Shown here piece by piece: positions 1 through 9,725 of a stretch of 64,000 bases of DNA. The translations under genes were made by a program, and so were the position numbers. The DNA is from Bacillota bacterium (GTDB lineage Bacteria > Bacillota > Clostridia > Acetivibrionales > JAEZXR01): the NCBI GenBank assembly GCA_023419605.1, contig JAEZXR010000121.1, forward strand, positions 62,001 through 126,000, given 5' to 3'. The notes beneath the pieces are model-generated. The model did no database searches, was not told where the DNA came from, and saw only the letters and a program-made list of their open reading frames with translations. Within the stretch, counting starts at the first letter, position 1. Each line of letters opens with the position of its first letter.

Positions 1-1182
1 CTGTTTGACAGTAACCTGAAACAGACTGTAACAACTGGACTGATCCAGCAGCTTGGCTTAAGTCTGAATTCTCTGGGAGAGTTAAAACAGGCGGATATAA
101 CTGTCCGCAAAAACGGTATTCATCAAAATGTAGCTATCCGTTATATGTCTGCCGTAATGGGACCGTTCGATTACATAGTACGCTTCACCTATGACGGACT
201 CATCGACGACGTCATGATCAAGCCGGAAGCTCCGGCCCTTCCCTATCAGGCCCCTGAATATGACAAAAAGGACACCTATATTGAAAAGGAAGTGGTACTG
301 GGCCAAGGCCCTTGGCAGCTTCCGGGAACCCTTACATTACCGAAGGGAGAAGGCCCTTTCCCCGTTGTAGTTCTCGTACATGGGTCCGGCCCCAATGACA
401 GGGATGAGACACTGGGACCCTTGAAGCCCTTCCGGGATTTGGCCGTAGGCCTTGCATCCAAAAATATAGCGGTCCTCCGGTACGAGAAAAGATCACTGGA
501 ACATAACTTGAAGTTTGCACTCATACCCAAAGTAACAGTGAAGGACGAAACTATGGATGATGCCATTTCTGCTGTGAATTTTTTGGCTACTGTCAAAGAA
601 ATTGACAAATCGAAAATATTTGTACTGGGACACAGCCAGGGCGGTTTGCTGATACCAAGAATTCTCAAGGCAGATGGTGAAGGCACGATCCGGGGCGCTG
701 CCATTATGAGCGGAAATACAAGGCCTTTGGAAGACTTGCTTGTGGAACAGTACCAGTATCTGCTTGGTTTAAACCTGGCAACCCAGCAGCAGTATGAAGC
801 AATAAAGATTCAAGCGAATTTGCTCAAGAGCCCGGAGTTTACCCCTGAGAATCCGCCAAAAGGTTTTGCCCTGGGTACCCCCTATTGGTGGGCGGATTTA
901 AAAAGCTATAAGCCTGCGGAAACCGTAAAAAGCGAGATCAGACCCCTGCTTGTCATGCAAGGTGAACGGGATTACCAGGTATCTGCAGCAGCCGATTTCA
1001 CAGGGTGGAAGGATGCTCTGGCAGGCAAGAGCAATACGACCTTCAAGCTTTATCCCAAGCTCAACCATATGTACACCGAAGGAGAAGGAACATTTAGCAC
1101 TCCCATGGAATATTATACTCCGGCAAATGTTCCGCTCTATGTAATCGAGGACATTGCGCAGTGGATTGCTGCGATAAAGTAA
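1..1182 (+). CDS. alpha/beta hydrolase with N-terminal DUF3887-like domain (5' end missing)
   Basis: The reading frame is open from base 1, so the Met codon at 145 is internal and the gene starts outside the window. The first ~75 visible residues resemble the DUF3887 domain that often precedes a serine hydrolase. The rest is an alpha/beta-hydrolase fold: an HGSGPNDRDE oxyanion-loop motif, the nucleophile elbow GHSQGG, an acid in QGERDYQV and a late His in LNHMY. Family knowledge suggests an esterase or serine aminopeptidase S33/dienelactone-hydrolase-like enzyme; the substrate cannot be read from sequence. A strong hairpin follows the stop codon. Because the N-terminus is missing, signal peptide and localisation cannot be judged, although homologues are usually exported. 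Confidence 0.8.
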   Translation: MFDSNLKQTVTTGLIQQLGLSLNSLGELKQADITVRKNGIHQNVAIRYMSAVMGPFDYIVRFTYDGLIDDVMIKPEAPALPYQAPEYDKKDTYIEKEVVLGQGPWQLPGTLTLPKGEGPFPVVVLVHGSGPNDRDETLGPLKPFRDLAVGLASKNIAVLRYEKRSLEHNLKFALIPKVTVKDETMDDAISAVNFLATVKEIDKSKIFVLGHSQGGLLIPRILKADGEGTIRGAAIMSGNTRPLEDLLVEQYQYLLGLNLATQQQYEAIKIQANLLKSPEFTPENPPKGFALGTPYWWADLKSYKPAETVKSEIRPLLVMQGERDYQVSAAADFTGWKDALAGKSNTTFKLYPKLNHMYTEGEGTFSTPMEYYTPANVPLYVIEDIAQWIAAIK

Positions 1183-1211
1183 AGCAGGATAAGTACGGTA
1201 CGATTATACTA

Positions 1212-1264
1212 CAAAAGCAGGGAGGTACCCGGAATATGCATATTCCGGGCACCTCCCTGCTTTT
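1212..1264 (+). terminator. intrinsic terminator after hydrolase
   Basis: A very long, near-perfect inverted repeat (arms AAAGCAGGGAGGT and its complement, then ACCCGGAATATG and its complement) is followed by TTTTAT. It lies 30 bases after the hydrolase stop. The near symmetry may let it act in both directions. Confidence 0.75.
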
Positions 1265-1427
1265 ATGGATAACTGCGTTTCCAGTAAACAAAATTCTCTG
1301 TTTTCAAAGGATTTCCATACTATCCTCACAAATACCGATAGCAGAAAAGTAAAAATTAATAACGCAATTTCTGTTTACGATTTTACATAAGGGGTAAATA
1401 TAATCATTACAACCGACCCCCTTGTTT

Positions 1428-1464
1428 TGGTTCAAGATGATCGTGAATCTTGAACCATTTTTTT
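1428..1464 (+). terminator. second intrinsic-terminator-like hairpin
   Basis: A perfect 11-bp stem (TGGTTCAAGAT / ATCTTGAACCA) is followed by seven T on the plus strand. It lies between the two convergent units and would stop rightward readthrough. I see no gene in the rest of 1265-1564. Confidence 0.6.
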
Positions 1465-1564
1465 GTTCTGCAGTCGTTTCCGGGGGCATGAACCTTTCTT
1501 TAATAATGTTAACGGGACGCGTACATTGCAGTAACACTAAGAGTATTATACTGTAACTTCTTCA

Positions 1565-2611
1565 TTACGCCCCGGCACCAAATCCATTCTCCTGTTTTTG
1601 CACTGGCTGGGCTTTTATGGAGGAACCTCTGCTCTTCGCCTTCTGTACATCTCTTCTTGCCATCAAAAGCCGCTGAATAATGATGAACAAACACAGCAGC
1701 GCTGACACGACAATCTTGGTCCACCAGGAATTTAAAGTTCCGTCGAACATGATGATGTTCTGAATTACACCCTGGGTCAAAGCCCCGAACAGCGCACCGA
1801 TTACATATCCCACACCTCCCGTAAGGAGGGTTCCTCCGATAACTGTTGACGCTATGGCATCCAATTCCATTCCCTGCCCATGGAGAGAGTACCCGGAAAG
1901 CATGTAAAAACTGAATACAATCCCCGCCAGTGCCGCAAAAACTCCATTCAAGGTATAGATCAGCACCTTCGTTCTCGCCACGGGAAGTCCCATTAGAATG
2001 GCTGACTGCTCGCTGCCTCCGATGGCATAGGCGCTGCGTCCGAATTTGGTATAATGGGCCAGATAGATTGCGATGCCCAGCGTAACCAGCGCCATAACAG
2101 CGCCCACGGAGATGAAATTATCTCCGATTATTTTTATTCTGAAGTGGGCAATATCGTTATAGGTTTTATTGGTTATGTTTATAGTCTCAGTGCTGATCCA
2201 CGCTGCAGCTCCTCTTCCGAAGAACAACCCGGCAAGAGTCACAATAAAGGGCTGCATTTTGAAGAACTGTATCAAACACCCCTGTATCAGTCCATATACA
2301 GCACCCAATACGATCATCAGAAGCATTACCACAAAGGCATTGACGCCCTTATTCTCCACCAAATCCGCCGACGCCATGCAAACCAGACATAATATGGAGC
2401 CTACGGATATATCGATACCACCGGTGATAAGGACAAAAGTCATTCCTGTTGCAAGAATAATGAGATAGGCATTATCTATAAACAGATTGAAAAAAACCTG
2501 CAGGGAGAAAAACGCCGGATACTTTATGGACCCAATGGAAAACAACACAATAAACAGTAGGACCGTAATTAAAATAGGTATATATTTAGAGTTTAATTGC
2601 AGCTTTTTCAC
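1565..2611 (-). CDS. yjfF: galactofuranose-type ABC transporter permease YjfF
   Basis: Membrane permease of the ribose/galactofuranose (CUT2) importer family, about 348 residues with roughly eight to ten hydrophobic segments. The family motif GGIDISVGSILCL is present near residue 70, and the order binding protein-ATPase-YtfT-YjfF matches the E. coli ytfQRT-yjfF system. I place the start at a GTG (2611) because it has AAAGGAGGGGGCACA directly upstream; an ATG eight codons earlier has no comparable site. The gene overlaps the end of the preceding permease by about 26 bases, which suggests translational coupling. The C-terminus has a charged, Gln-rich tail. It should pair with YtfT to form the channel. 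Confidence 0.88.
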   Translation of the reverse strand: MKKLQLNSKYIPILITVLLFIVLFSIGSIKYPAFFSLQVFFNLFIDNAYLIILATGMTFVLITGGIDISVGSILCLVCMASADLVENKGVNAFVVMLLMIVLGAVYGLIQGCLIQFFKMQPFIVTLAGLFFGRGAAAWISTETINITNKTYNDIAHFRIKIIGDNFISVGAVMALVTLGIAIYLAHYTKFGRSAYAIGGSEQSAILMGLPVARTKVLIYTLNGVFAALAGIVFSFYMLSGYSLHGQGMELDAIASTVIGGTLLTGGVGYVIGALFGALTQGVIQNIIMFDGTLNSWWTKIVVSALLCLFIIIQRLLMARRDVQKAKSRGSSIKAQPVQKQENGFGAGA

Positions 2612-3638
2612 TGTGCCCCCTCCTTTGCTTTGCAAACAGTCCCAGTACCCTGCGACGGAATTCTTCCGCCTGTACCAGGCAGATTGCGATTACAACAATG
2701 GCTTTGATCAGAGGTAATACCTGAGAGGATACGCCCACTGCGTACAGAGTGGTCGTTATGCTTTGGACGATCAGCGCCCCGATGATACTTGCACCAATGG
2801 AAAATTTCCCTCCGTTTGTGGAGGTTCCTCCCAGAGCCACGGAAAGGATCGCATCCATTTCCATCATCATGCCTGCGTTGTTTGCATCGGCTGCTTTGAT
2901 CATGGAGCTTATGATAAGCCCGGCAATCCCTGCACACAGCCCGCACAATGTATATACGAAGAACTTGATCTTCGTCACATCAATTCCAGTAAACCTGCTG
3001 GCCACCGAGTTTACTCCTACGGACTCTATAAAAAGTCCCAGGGCTGTCTTTTTTGTAATAACCAGGACAATGGCAAGAACTACCGCTACGATAACAATGG
3101 AGAAGGGGATGGGAATTCCGGGTGCAAAGCCTCCCAGCCACGCAAAAGGTTTATAATAAACCGTAACAATTTGCCCTTCGGTGATTAACTGTGCTATTCC
3201 TCTGCCCGCAACAAAAAGAATCAGTGTAGCAACTACAGGCTGAACCCCCAACCTTGCAACCAGAAATCCGTTCCATGCACCCGTCATTACCGTAGCCAGC
3301 AGCGCAGCAACAATCGCTACAAAGAAAGGATGATCAGGAATACCATCAAAGTTACCGCCGATGAGTGCACATACAATAGCACCTGATATGGCTGCAACAG
3401 AGCCTACCGACAAGTCTGTCCCTCCGGTGGCTATTACCAGTGTCATACCGATTGCCATCAGCATAAGCGGAGCTGCGCGGTTCAAGATATCGATAATTCT
3501 TCCGAAAAGATATCCGTCCTTTATCTCTATGCTGAGAAAGTCACTTACAAATATAATATTAAATACGATCATCAACGCTAATGCCGCCAAAGGCCAGAAT
3601 AACCTCGATCCGGCCAGGCACTTCAACTTATTCCGCAT
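2586..3638 (-). CDS. ytfT: galactofuranose-type ABC transporter permease YtfT
   Basis: CUT2-family sugar permease, 350 residues, strongly hydrophobic. The ILNRAAPLMLMAIGMTLV stretch followed by ATGGTDLSVGSVAAISGA is characteristic of YtfT and relatives. I chose the ATG at 3638 because GGAGGGCAAAAAA precedes it; an in-frame Met 11 codons upstream lies inside the ATPase gene and lacks a site. It overlaps the end of ytfR by about 11 bases and the start of yjfF by about 26, so the importer genes are tightly coupled. The likely role is forming the transmembrane channel for galactofuranose or a related sugar. Confidence 0.88.
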   Translation of the reverse strand: MRNKLKCLAGSRLFWPLAALALMIVFNIIFVSDFLSIEIKDGYLFGRIIDILNRAAPLMLMAIGMTLVIATGGTDLSVGSVAAISGAIVCALIGGNFDGIPDHPFFVAIVAALLATVMTGAWNGFLVARLGVQPVVATLILFVAGRGIAQLITEGQIVTVYYKPFAWLGGFAPGIPIPFSIVIVAVVLAIVLVITKKTALGLFIESVGVNSVASRFTGIDVTKIKFFVYTLCGLCAGIAGLIISSMIKAADANNAGMMMEMDAILSVALGGTSTNGGKFSIGASIIGALIVQSITTTLYAVGVSSQVLPLIKAIVVIAICLVQAEEFRRRVLGLFAKQRRGHSEKAAIKL

Positions 3639-5154
3639 TTTTTTGCCCTCCTGCAATGGTCTCCAATACAAAGTGTTCCTGTAAATCCTCTCCCTGCAGC
3701 TCTGCTATCTTCTCCCTATCTCTGTAAATAGCCATCCGGTCACAGGTTCTCAGTTCTTCTTCCAATTCCGAGGATATGAATAATACAGCCATCCCCTGCT
3801 CCGCAAGCTCCATCACCAGTTTCTGGATCTCGGTCTTTGTCCCGACGTCGATACCTCTTGTCGGTTCATCCAGTATAAGAAGATCCGGTTCTGTTGCCAG
3901 CCACCGTGCCAGTATGACCTTCTGCTGATTCCCACCGCTCAGGTTTTTTATCATTTGCTCATGTCCTGACGTTTTTATTTGTAATAGCTGTATAAACTTA
4001 TCTGCCAGCCGTTCCTGCTCCTTCCGGGTCAAATATCTAGCCATTCCCCGCTTTGACTGCAAGGCCAGCATTATATTTTCCCTTACGGTAAGATCACCGA
4101 TGATCCCCTCGGTCTTCCGGTTCTCCGGGCAGAAAGCAAGGCCGTGCCGGATGGCCTCCATCGGGGACGCCATAGTGACCTTTTTACCGTTTATATGCAT
4201 CTCCCCGCTATCCGCTTTGTCCGCCCCGAAAATCACCCTGGCCGTTTCTGTGCGGCCGGAACCTAAAAGTCCGGCCAGCCCAAGTACTTCTCCCTTATAT
4301 ATGTCAAGATCGAAGGGATTTATATTCCCTGTGCATCCCAGTCTTTTTGCACTTATGAACTTTTCATGGCCCTCTTTACGGGCACACGTTTCCTTACTCC
4401 GATCCACCCTGGCCAACTCATCGAATTCCCTTCCAATCATTTTCGCTACCAGCTGTACCCGCGGTAATTCGGCTGTTTGAAACTCTCCTACTAGTTCGCC
4501 ATTTCTTAAAACAGTGATACGGTCGGAGATTTCATATACCTGATCAAGAAAATGGGTTACAAAAATGATTCCCATTCCCTCGCTTTTGAGCTTCCTTACC
4601 ACTTCAAAGAGCTTATCCACTTCATTTTTATCCAGGCTGGACGTCGGTTCATCCAGTATGAGGACCCGGGCATCTACATCCAGAGCCCTTGCAATTGCAA
4701 CCATCTGCTGGATAGCTACCGAATAGCTGTCCAGAGTCTGTGTTACATCCAGTCTCACATTCAGACGCGTTAATGCTTCTTCCGCCTTGCGGTTCATGGT
4801 CTTCCAGTCAATCCTCCCCATTTTCATCGGCTCACGTCCAATGAAAATGCTTTCTGCAACAGAAAGGTTAGAACACAGATTCACTTCCTGATATACGGTA
4901 CTGATCCCGCATTCCTGTGCTTCCAGCGGGGTTCTTGGATGTATGCTCCTACCTTCTAACAGAATCTCTCCGGCATCCATCCTTTCAACCCCTGTCAGCA
5001 CTTTAATCAGCGTGGATTTTCCAGCTCCATTCTCTCCCATAAGGGCGTGTATTTCTCCTTTACGGAGCTTGAAGTCAACATTCTGGAGCGCTTTTACACC
5101 CGGGAACGTCTTACATACCCCGGATATTTTAAGAATCGGATCATTCTCTTCCAT
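3628..5154 (-). CDS. ytfR: galactofuranose-type ABC transporter ATPase YtfR
   Basis: Tandem ATP-binding protein of the ribose-transporter type (508 residues, normal for the family). The first half has a full Walker A (GENGAGKST) and Walker B (VLILDEPTSSLD) but a degenerate signature. The second half has a degenerate Walker A (GLLGSGRTE), the signature LSGGNQQKV and Walker B LLILDEPTRGID, the usual asymmetric arrangement. The start at 5154 has GGAGGGAGAAGCC upstream. It sits between the binding-protein gene and two permease genes and energises uptake at the inner face of the membrane. Confidence 0.92.
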   Translation of the reverse strand: MEENDPILKISGVCKTFPGVKALQNVDFKLRKGEIHALMGENGAGKSTLIKVLTGVERMDAGEILLEGRSIHPRTPLEAQECGISTVYQEVNLCSNLSVAESIFIGREPMKMGRIDWKTMNRKAEEALTRLNVRLDVTQTLDSYSVAIQQMVAIARALDVDARVLILDEPTSSLDKNEVDKLFEVVRKLKSEGMGIIFVTHFLDQVYEISDRITVLRNGELVGEFQTAELPRVQLVAKMIGREFDELARVDRSKETCARKEGHEKFISAKRLGCTGNINPFDLDIYKGEVLGLAGLLGSGRTETARVIFGADKADSGEMHINGKKVTMASPMEAIRHGLAFCPENRKTEGIIGDLTVRENIMLALQSKRGMARYLTRKEQERLADKFIQLLQIKTSGHEQMIKNLSGGNQQKVILARWLATEPDLLILDEPTRGIDVGTKTEIQKLVMELAEQGMAVLFISSELEEELRTCDRMAIYRDREKIAELQGEDLQEHFVLETIAGGQKNAE

Positions 5155-5203
5155 TTTCGGCTTCTCCCTCCATCAAAAACCATATGCATCCCTTCCCCTT
5201 TAT

Positions 5204-5252
5204 AGAAGCTCCACTCCCCAAACCCCTTCAAGGCTTCAGAAGCGGAGCTTCT
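5204..5252 (-). promoter_or_regulatory. intercistronic stem-loop between ytfQ and ytfR
   Basis: A perfect 9-bp stem (AGAAGCTCC / GGAGCTTCT) encloses a 31-base loop in the 123-base gap after the binding-protein gene. Such hairpins often protect the abundant binding-protein transcript; that function is inference. Confidence 0.5.
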
Positions 5253-5277
5253 TACAAAACCAATAGGATACTCTCCC

Positions 5278-6285
5278 TTAATATTGACGGCTTGGTAATT
5301 TTTCCTTTGCAACCTCACTGGGGAACAGTTCTTCTTTTGCATAAGTCAGCTTCGGAACTTTTTTCCCTGCTGCCAGGTCTTGAATGGTTTGTACCAGAAC
5401 AGGTCCCGTAAGGGGTGAACATTCCTGTGTAGCATTAAGCTTACCGGCGATCATCGCTTCAAAAGCACCTTTAACACCGTCAATGGAAACAATCTTAATA
5501 TCCACTCCCGGCTTTAAGCCAGCAGCCTCAATAGCCTGAATGGCACCGAGCGCCATGTCGTCGTTGTGTGCATAAATAAGATCAATCTTACCTTTATCGG
5601 ACTTCAACCAGGACTCTGTCACTTCCTGTCCTTTGGCCCGTGTGAAGTCACCGGTCTGGGATTTTACGGTCTTGAACTTGGATCCCTTCATGGTATCCGC
5701 CCAGGCATTCCCACGGTCAACAGCGGCCCCGGACCCCACAGTTCCTTCCAATTGGTACACATTTACAGTTTCCTTTTGTTTGAAACCTAACTTTTCTTCG
5801 CTATCCTTCACCCATTGTGCCAAGTTCTTGCCTTCTTCATAAAAGTTTTCTCCTACTCTTGTAACCCACGGTTCCGAACCATCCGTTGTTTTTATGGATC
5901 TGTCCACAAGGATCAAAGGAATTTTTGAGTCGGTAATTTCCTTGAGCACCGTATCCCATCCGGTTTCTACAACAGGTGCCAGGGCAATATAGTCCACCTT
6001 CTGGGCAATAAATGACCGCAGGGCCTTGATCTGGTTTTCCTGCTTCTGTTGGGCATCGGAGAACTTCAAATCAAAGCCTGCCTTTTCAGCGGCCTCCTTG
6101 ATTGATTTTGAGTTTGCCGTACGCCACTCGCTTTCAGCACCGATCTGTGCAAAACCGACAACAATTTTCTTATTTGAACCTTTTGCAGAGCTTTCCGTGC
6201 TCTTTCCGGTTCCACCGCATCCCACCAGTGAAAGTACCAATGCAGCAACCATCCACAGAGAAACTACCCTTGAAAATTTTTTCAT
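5278..6285 (-). CDS. ytfQ: galactofuranose-binding lipoprotein YtfQ-like
   Basis: Periplasmic-binding-protein fold (type 1) sugar receptor, 335 residues. It begins with a lipoprotein signal peptide ending in the lipobox LSLVGC, so it should be anchored to the outer face of the membrane. VGFAQIGAESEWRTANS, DAQQKQENQIKALRSFIAQ and APVVETGWDTVLKE match the E. coli YtfQ pattern closely, which is why galactofuranose is a better substrate guess than ribose. The start has TAGGAGGGAAGTCT upstream. It is the first gene of the importer operon, behind a near-consensus promoter. A second YtfQ-like protein lies at 9823-10818. Confidence 0.9.
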   Translation of the reverse strand: MKKFSRVVSLWMVAALVLSLVGCGGTGKSTESSAKGSNKKIVVGFAQIGAESEWRTANSKSIKEAAEKAGFDLKFSDAQQKQENQIKALRSFIAQKVDYIALAPVVETGWDTVLKEITDSKIPLILVDRSIKTTDGSEPWVTRVGENFYEEGKNLAQWVKDSEEKLGFKQKETVNVYQLEGTVGSGAAVDRGNAWADTMKGSKFKTVKSQTGDFTRAKGQEVTESWLKSDKGKIDLIYAHNDDMALGAIQAIEAAGLKPGVDIKIVSIDGVKGAFEAMIAGKLNATQECSPLTGPVLVQTIQDLAAGKKVPKLTYAKEELFPSEVAKEKLPSRQY

Positions 6286-6395
6286 AGACTTCCCTCCTAT
6301 AAATATTCGCTTTTCACTAAATTCCCCTCATGACATAGCTAAGATTCACTTTGCAGGCGAGTCATGGATACATCCCTTCAAGCCACAAAGCAAAA

Positions 6396-6443
6396 GCTGT
6401 ATCCGACAGCTTCTCCCGGGAAGAAACACTTTCTGGATACAGC
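6396..6443 (-). promoter_or_regulatory. stem-loop at the 5' end of the ytfQ transcript
   Basis: Arms GCTGTATCC and GGATACAGC (9/9) start within a few bases of the expected transcription start and are followed on the minus strand by TTTTGCTTT. This could be an attenuator or a 5' stabiliser; the sequence alone does not decide. Confidence 0.4.
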
Positions 6444-6446
6444 CTA

Positions 6447-6475
6447 ATTATAGGGTGGATGGTAATTATTCTCAA
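6447..6475 (-). promoter_or_regulatory. sigma-A-type promoter of the ytf operon
   Basis: TTGAGA, 17 bases, TATAAT on the minus strand, about 160 bases before the ytfQ start. It fits the Firmicute housekeeping consensus well. I see no gene in the surrounding 329-base gap (6286-6614). Confidence 0.7.
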
Positions 6476-6614
6476 TGCAATTTATTTAGCGAAAAGTAGA
6501 TTTATTTTTTGATATCATGGATCTTTAAATTCAGTAATATAGGAAAAAAGTTGAATTTTTTACATAAAAGTTAATTTTCTAATTTTTATAAATTGAAGGT
6601 TAAATATTCCTGTA

Positions 6615-8216
6615 TCATCCTTCATCATTCCTATATTCTTTAGGCGTATGCCCCGTTATCTTTTTAAACAGATAGCTGAAATAATGAGGGTCATTATACC
6701 CGATGCCATACGCGATTTCAGAGGATTTTTTTCTTGTTGTTTTTAAAAGCTCCATCGCCTTTTTAATCCTTACCTGGGTTAGATGTTCTATGAAGGTAGT
6801 CCCCGTCTCCTGACTGAATATGGTACTGAAATGGCTTGGGCTGATATTCACAAAAGAGGCCACGGAATGCAGAGAAATTTCAGGGTCGCTAAAATTCCTG
6901 CCGATATACTCTTTTGCCTTGCTTATGGTACTTCCATATTTGCTCTCAATCTTACTATCCCTGTAGTCTAGCACCTTCACAAGTATTTGTCCGGCAAGCT
7001 CCCTCAAATTACCCACACATTCCATATTCGTCAGAACGCTGTCCAGATGCAGTACTTCCGGTGCCAGTTCTTCAATATTCCCCCCTATTTCATTCACAAA
7101 TCGTGAAGCCGACATAACAATGTCCATAAATGCATAATACGTGTAAATCAGGGATTTCAGGTTAGGTTCACTCAAACACCGGGTATAGTCGGATAGGAAC
7201 TCCTGAACATTACTCTTCCTTCCATAGCGTAAAAAGTCACCTACATTTATTTTATCCATTTTTATGATTTCAGCCCCTGGAGCTGCCTCTGTCTTTATGT
7301 CCCGAATCCCGATGATTTTATTTTTACCGAATACATATTTATAATTTCTTGCCTTCTCCGCCTCCCCAAAGGATTCCGCGATCCCCTGAATTCTTTCCCT
7401 TGCACTTCCAATGCCTATGGTCAGGAGGCTTCCGGTATTCCTTTCCACTTCATACTTTATGGACTGCGCAAAGGCATAGGCGTTTTCTTCCAGAACAGAA
7501 ACCGACTCACCTTTGAAAATCAACACGGTTTCTTCCATATTCCGTTTAAACCTTATAATGTCAGGATTGCCATCGACAATTCCGGCCATAATGCTCTCCA
7601 GTTTTAAATATTCGGAGTGTACCCCTTTTGCATCCTTGCCATCCTTTACCTCCGATTCAATCAGTTCCACCATGTAATACCTGGAAATCATATTCATGTT
7701 GAATTGACTGCATTTTTCAATAGCTTCCCCCGAAGATACCAATCCCATGGAAAGTTCATTAAGAAATTTTTCCTTTAGAAGCTCCGAATTATCCTTCAGC
7801 TGGTCTTTCATCTCTTCAATTCTTATTCTCTCCTCTTTTTCATGCTCGATTTGCGCTGCAACCTTGTTCAAGGATTTTACCAGTTCAGAAGAATTGATGG
7901 GCTTTAAAAGGTACTCTGCAACACCGATGGATATTGCTTCTTTTGCGAAATTGAATTCATCATGGCCGCTTAATATAATAACCTTTATCCAGGGCATGCT
8001 TTTTTTTATAATCCGGCTGAGCTGAAGGCCATCCATAAACGGCATTTTTATATCCGTCAATACGATATCCGGTTTTATTTCCTGGATTAGCGGTAATGCC
8101 ATTTCACCGTCGGAGGCCTCTCCCACGAAAGTAAAATCAGTAGCTCCCCAGCTTACGTTATCCCTGATGCCCTCCCTGACAACGATCTCATCATCTACAA
8201 GAAAAACCTTATACAT
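6615..8216 (-). CDS. YesN-type response regulator, AraC family
   Basis: 533-residue regulator. The receiver domain (1-~120) begins KVFLVDDE and has the phospho-acceptor in VLTDIKMPFMDG and the conserved Lys in LLKPIN. A variable middle region follows, then a C-terminal AraC-type double helix-turn-helix (ISLHSVASFVNISPSHFS and the signature SEIAYGIGYNDPHYFSYLFKK). It starts six bases after the kinase gene, so the two are co-transcribed. The unit adjoins the ytf importer, and by analogy with other YesMN pairs it probably activates the divergent or downstream sugar genes when the ligand is sensed. The target site is not identifiable here. Confidence 0.88.
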   Translation of the reverse strand: MYKVFLVDDEIVVREGIRDNVSWGATDFTFVGEASDGEMALPLIQEIKPDIVLTDIKMPFMDGLQLSRIIKKSMPWIKVIILSGHDEFNFAKEAISIGVAEYLLKPINSSELVKSLNKVAAQIEHEKEERIRIEEMKDQLKDNSELLKEKFLNELSMGLVSSGEAIEKCSQFNMNMISRYYMVELIESEVKDGKDAKGVHSEYLKLESIMAGIVDGNPDIIRFKRNMEETVLIFKGESVSVLEENAYAFAQSIKYEVERNTGSLLTIGIGSARERIQGIAESFGEAEKARNYKYVFGKNKIIGIRDIKTEAAPGAEIIKMDKINVGDFLRYGRKSNVQEFLSDYTRCLSEPNLKSLIYTYYAFMDIVMSASRFVNEIGGNIEELAPEVLHLDSVLTNMECVGNLRELAGQILVKVLDYRDSKIESKYGSTISKAKEYIGRNFSDPEISLHSVASFVNISPSHFSTIFSQETGTTFIEHLTQVRIKKAMELLKTTRKKSSEIAYGIGYNDPHYFSYLFKKITGHTPKEYRNDEG

Positions 8217-8222
8217 TCTTCC

Positions 8223-9725
8223 TCACCTTTCACAGGGTATATATAATGAAATATGAGTCCCCTTGCTGTACTCGCTTCGTACCGTCAATCCGTATTGTTT
8301 TCCATAATACAGTCTGATTCTTTTATGTACGTTATTTAGCCCAAATCCGCTTTCATTGGAATTTCCCATGGACTCGCTTTCAAGCTGGGCTTTTACTTCT
8401 TCCAGCTTATGGTCCGTCATCCCGATTCCATTATCAATTACTTCCAATAGAAGATTTTCCTCCTCCGCCAGCGATCCTTTAATAAAGATTTTTCCACCGG
8501 AGCGCTTATTTTTTATTCCATGATAGAGGGCATTTTCCACGATAGGTTGAAGTGTAAGCTTTAAAATCTTATACTCCAGAATATTCTCCTCTACCTCGAT
8601 ATTAAAATCCAGGATATCACGATACCTTATTTTTTGTATGGTAAGATAGCTCCGGGTGTGCTCGATTTCATCACGAACACTGATCCAGTCCTTCCCCTTG
8701 CTGAGCGTGATACGGAAGAAATTTGACAGAGCACCGACAATTTGAATGACCTGCCCGCTCTTATTGGCTTCTGCCATCCAGACAATAGTGTCTAGCGTGT
8801 TATACAAAAAATGTGGATTAATTTGCGCCTGCAGCGCTTTAAGCTCTGATTTTTTTATATTTTCCTGTTCCTTTATACTGTTTTCAATCAGTTCCTTCAG
8901 CCTTGCCGCCATAATGTTGAAGCTTATGCCCAGGCTTGCGATCTCGTCAATATTGTTATTCTCCACTCGAACGTTTAAATTTCCCTGGGCGATGGATGCG
9001 GTCATTTTCTGCAATTCCTTTATGGGCTTTGAAATACTTCCTGAGATGAACCAGGCGGCAGCCACGGAAAAAAGCAAAACAATACCCAGAACAACGACAT
9101 TGGTTATGACCCACCGGTTTATATTTTTTTGAATTCCCAGCTTTACCAGTTCACAGCTTTTGAGCTCATAGAGTATGAAATCCTGTATATCCTCTTCCAC
9201 TAAAGCCGATACGCTCCTGATTTCCTCCAAAACCTTTTCGTTATCCGCTACCTTCTTTTTCTGCTCTATCTGTTCTCCAATCACATCCACATAATGCTTG
9301 AGTGTCTCCATGGTCCTGAGTGTAACATCAAGGCGCATACTGCTTTCCTTCGAACTCACATGTTTCATGATCTGACGAATATTCGCATTAATTTCATCGA
9401 TAATCTCGTATTGTTTTCCCTCCTGAAAGCTTTTCTTTCCGGCGATGATGTCCCACATCTCAGCATCTATGCTGGTCTTAACGATACCATTGATGCTGTT
9501 TGCCGCGGTGATATTGGTAACAATAGTATTATATTGGTCATTGTAGCTAAGAGAACTAATCATCAATGCCACATTTAGAAAGCTCATAAGAAAGATTACA
9601 ACGGCAAAGGATACTACGATCTTACTCCTCATGGTAAGTCTGCGTACCGAAATCGCTGTCCTTGTCCACTGTTTGATGCGTAATAACCGCTTGCGGAAAA
9701 AAAGTACAGGTGACCTTTGCTTCAT
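8223..9725 (-). CDS. YesM-type sensor histidine kinase
   Basis: Membrane kinase of about 500 residues. One transmembrane segment lies near residue 30, an extracytoplasmic helical sensor region follows to ~210, a second transmembrane segment (VVVLGIVLLFSVAAAWFI) leads into a HAMP linker, then the His_kinase box QINPHFLYNTLD and an ATPase domain with VIDNGIGM. I prefer the ATG at 9725 (TTGGAGGCTGTA upstream) over one five codons earlier. It lies between a binding-protein gene and the regulator gene, so it probably reads the sugar-loaded state of that protein and phosphorylates the regulator. Confidence 0.87.
   Translation of the reverse strand: MKQRSPVLFFRKRLLRIKQWTRTAISVRRLTMRSKIVVSFAVVIFLMSFLNVALMISSLSYNDQYNTIVTNITAANSINGIVKTSIDAEMWDIIAGKKSFQEGKQYEIIDEINANIRQIMKHVSSKESSMRLDVTLRTMETLKHYVDVIGEQIEQKKKVADNEKVLEEIRSVSALVEEDIQDFILYELKSCELVKLGIQKNINRWVITNVVVLGIVLLFSVAAAWFISGSISKPIKELQKMTASIAQGNLNVRVENNNIDEIASLGISFNIMAARLKELIENSIKEQENIKKSELKALQAQINPHFLYNTLDTIVWMAEANKSGQVIQIVGALSNFFRITLSKGKDWISVRDEIEHTRSYLTIQKIRYRDILDFNIEVEENILEYKILKLTLQPIVENALYHGIKNKRSGGKIFIKGSLAEEENLLLEVIDNGIGMTDHKLEEVKAQLESESMGNSNESGFGLNNVHKRIRLYYGKQYGLTVRSEYSKGTHISLYIPCER

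Noticed and set aside
5278..6285. Ribose (RbsB) rather than galactofuranose binding protein
   Set aside because: The conserved stretches match YtfQ much better, and the operon has two distinct permeases as in ytfQRT-yjfF.
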